A stretch of 64,000 nucleotides of DNA from Porphyromonas levii DSM 23370. Its GTDB lineage: Bacteria > Bacteroidota > Bacteroidia > Bacteroidales > Porphyromonadaceae. The stretch's first letter is position 1; each line of letters opens with the position of its first letter. The translations under genes and the position numbers were made by a program. Where the stretch lies: contig NZ_KB904239.1 in the NCBI RefSeq assembly GCF_000379925.1, forward strand, positions 1,605 through 65,604, read 5' to 3'. Under the pieces are notes generated by a model that did not search any database, was not told the DNA's origin, and saw only the letters and a list, made by a program, of their open reading frames with translations. Below, piece by piece: positions 57,760 to 64,000 of this stretch.

Positions 57760-59463
57760 ATGAGACTAGAAACACAATTTGCTCGAAAGTTATTCGCTTT
57801 GACTCTCCTTGTCTTATCGCTCTTTGCGGTATTGATGGTGGTCGTACAGCAAAAGTATGAGCACGAATCTCGCTTCGAGGTAATGGCCTCAAGGCTCAAT
57901 TCCTATAATGAGATTATTGAGAGCGCCTTTACTGGAGGAAGGTTAGATGCTTTGCTGGGTGACATCCCGAGCAACCTGCGCGTCACCATTATTAGCGCCG
58001 ATGGGAAAGTGCTTGTGGATACTGAGGCAAAGAACGTAGATCAACTCGAAAGCCACGAGAGTCGCCCTGAGCTACAACAAGCTAGGTTCTACAAGCATGG
58101 CTCACAAATTCGTGAGTCGGCTACGGTTGGGCACGAGCTGCTTTACTATGCTACCTATTATAGTGACCATTATGTCCGAACGGCTCTTCCATTCGATACA
58201 GACTTAAAGGGTGCACTTAAGGCCAGTAACTACTACGTATACGTTGCGATATTTTTCTTCTTCATTATGGTGGTCTTGGTCTATCTCCTGATACAGAGAT
58301 ACGATAAGATGATGTCTAGACTTAGAGAGCTCACGAGAGAGATTGCCAATAATGACTCCAAGATTGACCTAAAGGTAACTTACAAGGAACTAGATGAAGT
58401 CTCTAACGAACTAATCAAAATACTCGAGCAAAAGGAAGAAAGTAGGATGAAAGTCGAGGAGGCAAAGGAGCGCCTTATCGAACATTTTAAGTCGTCTAAT
58501 ATTGGTATTGCGCTATTTGATAATGATTGTAGTACTCAGTTTGCCAATACTCACTTTATCCAATATGCCAATATGCTTGCGACAACTCCGATAGTCGACC
58601 CCAGAGAGACAATTAATATACCACTTCTGGAACCTGTTAAGCGCTTCCTGCAGGAGAAGACAGAGCAAAATAGCTTGGCGCTCACTATTAGTCATAGCAA
58701 TAAGATTTATGAGATTAAGACTCTAAAAAGCAGTGCCGGAGGCTATGAAATAACGATTGAGGATATCACTAAACAAGAAAAAAATAGACTCCTCAAGCAG
58801 GAGATGACTAGCAATATCACCCATGAGATTCGCACTCCTCTCACCTCCATTCGAGGATATCTGGAGACCCTCAATTTTATGGAACTGTCGGGAGAGAAGC
58901 AGAGAGAATTTATCGAGAAAGCCTATAAGCAGGCACTCCGTCTTAGTGATATGATGACGGATATCTCCTTGCTAAGCAAGCTGGATGAGGAGAGCCGACC
59001 TTTTGAGTTCGCAACCGTTAATCTGCATCAGGTTACAGAAGAGGTGCGTATCGCATACCTTACCAAAATTGCTGAGGCTGGTAATACATTCAACAATTAC
59101 CTCCCCGAAGACCTTGAGATTAGAGGCAATCAGTCGTTGCTCTACTCAATCATTCAGAATCTCGTCGAGAACTCACTCCGCTATGCAGGGTCTGAGGTCG
59201 AGATGTCTCTCTCTTGCTATCATCAAGATGATAATTACCTTTTTTTATCGTACTATGATACGGGTAGGGGCGTTCAAGTGAGTCAATTGAATAGACTATT
59301 CGAACGCTTTTATAGAGTAGATCAAGGGCGTACGCGTGAGACAGGAGGTACAGGACTAGGTCTGAGTATCGTAAAGAATGCAATACTTGTACATGGTGGT
59401 CAAGTGCAAGCTCGTATTCATAAGTCCGGAGGATTAGAGATTTTATTTAATCTGCATAGGTAA
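57760..59463 (+). CDS. PhoR-like sensor histidine kinase
   Basis: The 567-aa kinase has two transmembrane segments (about 12-30 and 158-178) around an extracytoplasmic domain, a HAMP/PAS-like region, and the kinase core. The phospho-acceptor is His355 (ITHEIRTPLTSI). HATPase motifs are NLVENSLRYAG, DTGRGV and GTGLGLSIVKNA. I chose ATG 57760; a longer frame overlaps the regulator gene. It should phosphorylate the adjacent PhoB-like regulator on signals from PstSCAB-PhoU. A strong terminator follows. Confidence 0.92.
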   Translation: MRLETQFARKLFALTLLVLSLFAVLMVVVQQKYEHESRFEVMASRLNSYNEIIESAFTGGRLDALLGDIPSNLRVTIISADGKVLVDTEAKNVDQLESHESRPELQQARFYKHGSQIRESATVGHELLYYATYYSDHYVRTALPFDTDLKGALKASNYYVYVAIFFFFIMVVLVYLLIQRYDKMMSRLRELTREIANNDSKIDLKVTYKELDEVSNELIKILEQKEESRMKVEEAKERLIEHFKSSNIGIALFDNDCSTQFANTHFIQYANMLATTPIVDPRETINIPLLEPVKRFLQEKTEQNSLALTISHSNKIYEIKTLKSSAGGYEITIEDITKQEKNRLLKQEMTSNITHEIRTPLTSIRGYLETLNFMELSGEKQREFIEKAYKQALRLSDMMTDISLLSKLDEESRPFEFATVNLHQVTEEVRIAYLTKIAEAGNTFNNYLPEDLEIRGNQSLLYSIIQNLVENSLRYAGSEVEMSLSCYHQDDNYLFLSYYDTGRGVQVSQLNRLFERFYRVDQGRTRETGGTGLGLSIVKNAILVHGGQVQARIHKSGGLEILFNLHR

Positions 59464-59483
59464 CTGCCTATTATAATGGGTAT

Positions 59484-59536
59484 AGAGAGGGCGTGTCAGT
59501 GGCTTTGCATATCAAACCCACTGGCACACCCTCTCT
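59484..59536 (+). terminator. Terminator of the pst-pho operon
   Basis: Arms of 19 bp (starting AGAGAGGGCGTG and ending CACCCTCTCT) pair with one wobble and one mismatch, followed by CCCTTTTAG. It closes the operon 20 nt after the kinase stop. Confidence 0.9.
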
Positions 59537-59589
59537 CCCTTTTAGTTTTGGGATTGATGCCGTTTAGCTTTCGACTACAAAATTGTGGG

Positions 59590-59597
59590 TATCTTTG
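59590..59597 (+). promoter_or_regulatory. -7 box for the patatin gene
   Basis: TATCTTTG matches TAnnTTTG and lies 23 nt before the ATG at 59621, with TTTC 20 bp upstream as a weak -33. Confidence 0.65.
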
Positions 59598-59620
59598 TCT
59601 ATCATTTAAAGGATATAATT

Positions 59621-60403
59621 ATGAGAAAGAAGTATAAGATAGGATATGCTCTGTGTGGTGGTGGCGCAAAAGGTTTCGCGCACCTAGGAGCGTTCAAAGT
59701 ACTCGAAGAGCGAGGGATTCATCCAGATATCATTGCAGGCACAAGTGCAGGAGCTCTTGCTGGCGTCTTTTATGCCGATGGCTTTGCCCCAGAGGAGATT
59801 GCAGATTTATTTAGAGGTCATAAGATGACTGACTTTGCAGGGATTAGTCTCTTCTCTGGCGGACTATTAAGACCTAGTGGAGTAGCCAAGATGTTGCGCA
59901 ATAATCTTCAAGCTCGTAGGTTCGAGGAACTTAAGATTCCATTTAGAGCCGTTGCTACAAATTGGGAAACAGCTCAGATTAAAGTATTTAGCGAAGGAGA
60001 TAATCTTGTCGATTCCGTCATTGCTTCATGTGCAGTGCCAATGGTGTTTGAGCCCACAGAGATAGATGGTGTGCAATATGTCGATGGTGGTGTGCTCAAA
60101 AACTTTCCCGTATCTGTTATAAGGGAGGAAACAGAGTGCGTGATTGGGGTCAATCTTATGAGGTTACAAGAGTTCACTCGATCCAAAAGTATTAAAGGGA
60201 CAGCCTCTAGATACTACGATATAATCTCCAAGCTCAACGTAAAAGAAGATATTGAGCAAACAGATATCCTGATTGATATGGATGGGTTACGTAACTACTC
60301 GATGTTCGACCTGAAATCTATAGACTCCATCATGGATTTAGGGTATAAAAGCACTACTGAAGTATTAGACTCTAAAGATACGAAGGGTAAGCTAAAGAAG
60401 TGA
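59621..60403 (+). CDS. Patatin-like phospholipase
   Basis: The 260-aa protein is a bacterial patatin/RssA-type domain. It has the oxyanion motif GGGAKGFAHLG, nucleophile Ser42 in GTSAG, and the dyad Asp155 in DGG. There is no signal peptide or transmembrane segment, so it should be a cytoplasmic or membrane-peripheral serine esterase acting on phospholipids or acyl esters. I chose ATG 59621, because the longer frame begins inside the promoter box. Confidence 0.88.
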   Translation: MRKKYKIGYALCGGGAKGFAHLGAFKVLEERGIHPDIIAGTSAGALAGVFYADGFAPEEIADLFRGHKMTDFAGISLFSGGLLRPSGVAKMLRNNLQARRFEELKIPFRAVATNWETAQIKVFSEGDNLVDSVIASCAVPMVFEPTEIDGVQYVDGGVLKNFPVSVIREETECVIGVNLMRLQEFTRSKSIKGTASRYYDIISKLNVKEDIEQTDILIDMDGLRNYSMFDLKSIDSIMDLGYKSTTEVLDSKDTKGKLKK

Positions 60404-60687
60404 TTGATATATAGTAAGATATCGTATTATACTGAGCGCCAAATTTTTTCTCTAGGAATAAAAATATTTATTTGTACAGAAAAATTTCCCCTCTCAGTAG
60501 GGATAAATTGACCGCGCTACTGAGCGCATTAGCTTAGTAATGGGATTCGCTTATTTGAGAGCTGGTAGTAGCCCTAGTGCCATCCACTTTCAGGCGTGGA
60601 AAAGATAGTGGTATAAATGCTTGGTAGTTAGGTTGAATTTTATTACCTTTGCGGTCGCATTTGTGTTTTACTAACAATATATACAAT
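60404..60687. other. Intergenic region before rpsF
   Basis: It contains a CTCAGTAG/CTACTGAG inverted repeat (60494-60525), a GCGCT-ACTG-AGCGC hairpin overlapping it (60515-60528), a CCACT/AGTGG hairpin (about 60584-60612) and the rpsF promoter. No gene was found. Confidence 0.5.
60622..60652 (+). promoter_or_regulatory. Promoter of rpsF-rpsR-rplI
   Basis: TTG at 60622-60624 and TACCTTTG at 60645-60652 are 20 bp apart, fitting the consensus and excluding the rpsF frame that starts at 60649. Confidence 0.75.
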
Positions 60688-61074
60688 ATGATGAACAATT
60701 ACGAAACCGTTTTCATTTTGACTCCCGATTTGTCTGCAGATCAGACAAAGGAAACGGTAGATAAGTTCGTTAGCATGATCACTGATAATGGTGGTGAGCT
60801 AGTGAATCGTGAGGAGTGGGGTATGCGTAAGCTTGCTTATCCTATCCAAGCTAAGTCTACTGGTTACTATGTATTTGTGGAGTTTAAGAGTGAGCCATCT
60901 TTTATCTCAACGCTAGAGGTAAACTACCGTCGTGACGATAAAGTGATGCGTTTTCTAACCTTCCGTCAGGATAAGTTTGCGCACGAGTATGCTGAGAAGC
61001 GTCGTCGTAATCGTAAGGAGACTAAGGCTGCTGATGAGGTAGCTAGCACTACCACTGAGGAGGAGAACAACTAA
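60688..61074 (+). CDS. rpsF: 30S ribosomal protein S6
   Basis: The 128-aa protein binds 16S rRNA with S18. It shows the S6 pattern [12 protein letters not shown] at the N-terminus, [14 protein letters not shown] in the middle and [14 protein letters not shown], and ends with a charged acidic tail. I use ATG 60688; ATG 60691 is equally good. It heads the S6-S18-L9 operon. Confidence 0.95.
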   Translation: MMNNYETVFILTPDLSADQTKETVDKFVSMITDNGGELVNREEWGMRKLAYPIQAKSTGYYVFVEFKSEPSFISTLEVNYRRDDKVMRFLTFRQDKFAHEYAEKRRRNRKETKAADEVASTTTEEENN

Positions 61075-61095
61075 AGTAGACGAAGGGAAAGAATT

Positions 61096-61380
61096 ATGGC
61101 AAAGAAAGGTAAGGGAAAGTCAGAAGTGCGTTATCTAACGCAGTTGTCTATGGACCGCAATCGTAAGAAGTATTGTCGCTTCAAGAAGGCAGGCATCACT
61201 TATGTGGACTACAAGGATCCAGAGTTCCTCAAGAAGTTCCTCAATGAGCAGGGTAAGATTTACCCACGTCGCCTTACTGGCAACTCGCTCAAGATGCAGC
61301 GTCGTGTGGCTCAAGCAGTAAAACGTGCACGTCACCTAGCACTGCTTCCATACGTAACCGATATGATGGGTGTTAATTAA
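61096..61380 (+). CDS. rpsR: 30S ribosomal protein S18
   Basis: The 94-aa basic protein matches S18, with [50 protein letters not shown] and a short tail. It forms a heterodimer with S6 on the small-subunit platform. Spacing to its neighbours is 21 and 24 bp, in the usual S6-S18-L9 order. Confidence 0.96.
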   Translation: MAKKGKGKSEVRYLTQLSMDRNRKKYCRFKKAGITYVDYKDPEFLKKFLNEQGKIYPRRLTGNSLKMQRRVAQAVKRARHLALLPYVTDMMGVN

Positions 61381-61404
61381 TAAATAATATAGAGGAGACA
61401 GAAT

Positions 61405-61938
61405 ATGAAGATTATTTTGAAAGAAGATATGCCAAATCTTGGCTTTAAGGGCGAGATCGTCGATGTAAAGCCAGGTTATGGTAGAAACTTTCTAATCCCA
61501 CAAGGCAAGGCTATCATTGCGTCTGAGTCTGCAATAAAAATACTTCAGGAGAATCAGCGTCAGCAGGCTCGTAAGATGCAAGCTGAGCTAGATAAGGCTC
61601 GCAAGTATGCAGAGAAGATCGAAGGTACTAAGCTGACCTTTGAGGTGAAGACTAGTAATGCAGGTCGTATCTATGGTTCAGTAAATAGCTCAATGGTGGC
61701 TGATAAGCTTGAAGAGCTAGGCTTTGCTGAAATCAACCGGAAGATGCTCGTATTGCCTAATATCAAGGAGGTGGGCGAGTATGCAGCTAAAGTGCGTCTA
61801 CACAAGGATGTTACCGTAGAGGTTCCTGTGACTGTTGTTTCTGATGAGCCTATTGTAAAGGCAGCTCCAGTGGAGCAGGTACCTGTAGCAGAAGAGACTT
61901 CTGTAGAGGAAGCAACAGAGGAGACTACTGAGGAGTAA
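61405..61938 (+). CDS. rplI: 50S ribosomal protein L9
   Basis: The 177-aa protein matches L9. The N-terminal globular domain has KEDMPNLGFKGEIVDVKPGYGRNFLIPQGKA. A long connecting helix follows, then the C-terminal domain. The end is extended by an acidic tail (PVAEETSVEEATEETTEE), making it longer than the usual 150 aa. A long hairpin follows. Confidence 0.95.
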   Translation: MKIILKEDMPNLGFKGEIVDVKPGYGRNFLIPQGKAIIASESAIKILQENQRQQARKMQAELDKARKYAEKIEGTKLTFEVKTSNAGRIYGSVNSSMVADKLEELGFAEINRKMLVLPNIKEVGEYAAKVRLHKDVTVEVPVTVVSDEPIVKAAPVEQVPVAEETSVEEATEETTEE

Positions 61939-61991
61939 TCTCAACTGATTACATAGAAGGCTAGGAACTTAGGCTCCCTGAATATATCTTC

Positions 61992-62040
61992 AAGGGTGTG
62001 TCAAGTGTATTTTGCTTTGCAAGATCATTGACACACCCTT
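61992..62040 (+). terminator. Terminator after rplI
   Basis: AAGGGTGTGTCAA and TTGACACACCCTT are perfect 13-bp arms. The T tail is weak. Confidence 0.75.
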
Positions 62041-62211
62041 TGGGGTGTGTGATATACGAAATGCAATGGCTGCGAGTATTATCTGGATACTGTTGTGTGA
62101 AGCGCTGCACTGAATACAAAAGGCAACGAGGGTGTACCGACACTAAGAGTGTACTCCCTTTCGTGTATCAAACATTTTGCCTATCTAATATGTTTGACTA
62201 ATAGATACGGG

Positions 62212-62219
62212 TAAATTTG
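62212..62219 (+). promoter_or_regulatory. First -7 box before rpoD
   Basis: TAAATTTG is an exact TAnnTTTG match, 67 nt before the rpoD ATG. Confidence 0.5.
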
Positions 62220-62221
62220 GC

Positions 62222-62252
62222 TTGATAATCTCAGTGAAAATGAGTAAATTTG
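62222..62252 (+). promoter_or_regulatory. Second promoter before rpoD
   Basis: TTG at 62222-62224 and TAAATTTG at 62245-62252 are 20 bp apart. The second box is 34 nt before the ATG. It repeats the first box 33 bp downstream, so rpoD may have tandem promoters. Confidence 0.65.
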
Positions 62253-62286
62253 CCCACTTTTTGGTAAGAGTAATAGAGGAGATAGC

Positions 62287-63159
62287 ATGAGACAATTAAA
62301 GATAGAAAAGTCGATTACCAGCAGGGACGACGCTGTAATGAATCGCTACATGAAGGAAGTAGCGAAAGAGGAGATGATTACTCCTGAGCAGGAGGCTGAG
62401 CTAGCTATGCAGATACAGAGGAATGATGAGAACTCTGCAGCTGCGGTAGATAAGTTGGTTCGTGCCAATCTTCGCTTCGTCATCAGTGTGGCAAAGCAGT
62501 ATCAGGATCTCGGTCTTCCTCTTATTGACCTTATCAATGAAGGTAACCTAGGTATGATACGTGCAGCTCAGGGTTTCGATGGCTCTAGAGGATTTAAGTT
62601 CATCACCTATGCTGTTTGGTGGATTAGGCAGAGTATTCTAAAGGCTCTTGGAGACCAAGGTCGTATTGTTCGTCTACCGCAGAATCAGGTGGGAAATGTG
62701 ACGAAGCTTAAAGCAGCTCGTGATCGTTTTGAGCAGATGAATCAGCGCCTTCCGTCACCTGAAGAGCTTGCTGATGATCTAGATATGGAGGTGGATAAGG
62801 TGATTGATATTATCCAGATTGATAAGGGAGAGGTCTCAGTGGATAAGACCTTTGATGATGGAGAGTCTAATACGCTGCTTGATGTGCTTCAGGATGAGGA
62901 TGCACGAGATGTTGATGGTGGACTGATTGATGAGAGCTTGGTGAATGAGATTCGTGGGGCTATGCAGTGCCTATCGGAGCGAGAGCAGTTCGTACTTATT
63001 CATACTTATGGACTTGGTGGGGAGCAAGAGATGAGTCTTGATGAGATTGGTTCTGCTGTAGGACTTAGCCGAGAACGCGTACGTCAGATACGTGAAAAGG
63101 CGATTCGTCAGCTCCGTAAGAATGCCGATGAAACGCAGTTGCGAAGCTATCTTGGCTGA
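62287..63159 (+). CDS. rpoD: Primary sigma factor (sigma-ABfr, RpoD/SigA)
   Basis: The 290-aa sigma-70 factor is the short Bacteroidota primary sigma. It lacks region 1.1 and begins with YMKEVAKEEMITPEQEAELA (region 1.2). Region 2 is LVRANLRFVISVAKQYQ through GFKFITYAVWWIRQSI, region 3 follows, and region 4 ends with LSRERVRQIREKAIRQLR. It directs transcription from TTTG/TAnnTTTG promoters. GAGGAG 7 nt before the ATG is a good Shine-Dalgarno. A weak terminator follows at 63185-63223. Confidence 0.96.
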   Translation: MRQLKIEKSITSRDDAVMNRYMKEVAKEEMITPEQEAELAMQIQRNDENSAAAVDKLVRANLRFVISVAKQYQDLGLPLIDLINEGNLGMIRAAQGFDGSRGFKFITYAVWWIRQSILKALGDQGRIVRLPQNQVGNVTKLKAARDRFEQMNQRLPSPEELADDLDMEVDKVIDIIQIDKGEVSVDKTFDDGESNTLLDVLQDEDARDVDGGLIDESLVNEIRGAMQCLSEREQFVLIHTYGLGGEQEMSLDEIGSAVGLSRERVRQIREKAIRQLRKNADETQLRSYLG

Positions 63160-63186
63160 TGATAAAAATGCCGTTTTGATATATAG

Positions 63187-63218
63187 GGAATAGTGCTTAA
63201 TAGGGCTCTGTTCCCTTT
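63187..63218 (+). terminator. Terminator after rpoD
   Basis: AGGGAA and TTCCCT pair around a loop that can pair further, followed by TTATTTTTTG. Confidence 0.6.
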
Positions 63219-63259
63219 ATTTTTTGTAACTTGCAGCCAGTTTAGAAATTAATGCACTT

Positions 63260-64000
63260 ATGAAGACATACGAATACGATTATGTTGTAGTTGGTGGAGG
63301 ATTAGCAGGGATTAACACTGCCTATCATCTCTCCAGGCTCGGTAGAGTAGCCTTGTTGTCTTTGGCAACACTTGAGGATAGCAATTCTTACTTTGCACAG
63401 GGTGGAATGGCTGCTGTTACTGCCCCTAGCGATAGTCCATCTGAGCACTTGGAGGACACTCTGGTAGCTGGTGCTGGGTTGTGCGACCTAGAGGCCGTAA
63501 GGATACTTACCGAGAAAGCACCAAAGCGAGTTGACGACCTTATTGGCATGGGTATGCAGTTTGATACCAAGGATGGGGAATTGGAGCTTGGTCTTGAGGG
63601 CGGTCATCATCAGCATCGTATCCTACATGCAGGGGGTGATGCAACGGGGAGGCAGATAACTACCTTTATGATTAAGGAGCTTGCAACAAGAGAGAATGTC
63701 GATGTTTTTGAGGAGCATGCATTACTTGAGTTGATTGTAAGGGATAATCATTGCTATGGTATCTGGGTGGAGAATATAGTGAGGGGCGAGGAAGAGGCTT
63801 TTTATGCGAAGTCTGTAGTTATTGCCACTGGCGGAGCAGCAGCTCTCTATAGACCGACTACCAATCCTCACACAGCTCTTGGCGATGGGTTATCTATTGC
63901 TTATCAGGCAGGCGCTGTGGTTAGAGATATGGAGTTTATCCAATTTCATCCAACAGCATTGCATGTTAAGGGTGCTCCAGCTTTCTTGATTAGTGAAGCC
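63260..64000 (+). CDS. nadB: L-aspartate oxidase, 5' part
   Basis: The frame runs to the window end with 247 codons, about half of the usual 520-540 aa. It begins with the FAD dinucleotide motif VVVGGGLAGINTAYHLSRLG. NSYFAQGGMAAV, HHQHRILHAGGDATGRQI and ATGGAAALYRPTTNP follow, then MEFIQFHPTA, the pattern of L-aspartate oxidase. It converts aspartate to iminoaspartate for NAD synthesis. The 3' end is outside the window. Confidence 0.92.
   Translation, partial: MKTYEYDYVVVGGGLAGINTAYHLSRLGRVALLSLATLEDSNSYFAQGGMAAVTAPSDSPSEHLEDTLVAGAGLCDLEAVRILTEKAPKRVDDLIGMGMQFDTKDGELELGLEGGHHQHRILHAGGDATGRQITTFMIKELATRENVDVFEEHALLELIVRDNHCYGIWVENIVRGEEEAFYAKSVVIATGGAAALYRPTTNPHTALGDGLSIAYQAGAVVRDMEFIQFHPTALHVKGAPAFLISEA

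Noticed and set aside
61998-62201. 67-codon frame between rplI and rpoD
   Set aside because: It begins within the rplI terminator and has Cys/Trp-rich composition without similarity; probably chance.

Overview
This 64-kb window is chromosomal DNA of a Bacteroidota bacterium, most likely Porphyromonas or a close relative in the Porphyromonadaceae. The evidence is the short primary sigma factor (about 290 aa), the many promoter -7 boxes of the form TAnnTTTG (the Bacteroidota sigma-ABfr consensus) in front of real starts, the rarity of Shine-Dalgarno sequences, the secreted amino-sugar hydrolases, and the gene families seen (DUF4954, DUF2141, split LysO, NfnAB, a short mS38/COX24-like peptide next to HU). 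The genus is inferred from gene content; no rRNA gene is present.

Layout. 1-383: eight tandem 22-bp repeats and a leader. 384-4614: two secreted glycosidases (GH84 and GH123 type). 4605-9260 (minus): MATE exporter, DEAD-box helicase and THUMP-type rRNA methyltransferase. 9392-11775: split lysine exporter LysO, a membrane protein with a winged-helix regulator behind twin palindromes, and a DUF2141 protein. 11776-12184: a 159-bp near-perfect palindrome. 12185-16913: dapA, nucleoside permease, nitroreductase, DUF4954. 17092-19393: HU, a 29-aa basic peptide, a structured leader and RNase G. 19563-26790: NhaD, FtsA, FtsZ, YqeY, PNPase. 27018-29868: GH20 lipoprotein and TfoX-like protein. 29950-34154 (minus): an N-domain-less ClpC-like ATPase, a cytidylate-kinase-like protein and an acetyl-CoA hydrolase/CoA-transferase. 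34155-35775: a scarred accessory region with palindromes, an IS3-type transposase remnant and a frameshifted lipoprotein gene. 35996-44415: GyrB, an amidotransferase-dipeptidase fusion, NfnAB, FabI, DedA, FrnE/DsbA-like. 44412-50606 (minus): MenA, LysC, FtsE, TilS, SLC13-type transporter. 50924-59463: cardiolipin synthase, then pstS-pstC-pstA-pstB-phoU and a PhoB/PhoR-like pair. 59621-64000: patatin, rpsF-rpsR-rplI, rpoD and the 5' part of nadB.

Themes. Most of the window is core housekeeping. Three exo-acting amino-sugar glycosidases (GH84, GH123, GH20) suggest scavenging of GlcNAc/GalNAc from host glycans. DapA, LysC and LysO cover parts of lysine/diaminopimelate metabolism. The complete pst-pho block is a phosphate uptake and sensing operon. 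The helicase, methyltransferase and PNPase each carry an Arg/Asp/Asn-rich disordered tail.

No defence island, CRISPR, prophage or biosynthetic cluster is present. The most unusual signals are non-coding: the 77-bp-arm palindrome, the structured leader before RNase G, the paired palindromic operators with a hairpin between them, the dispersed 22-bp repeats, and the ClpC-like gene that begins right after an intrinsic terminator.
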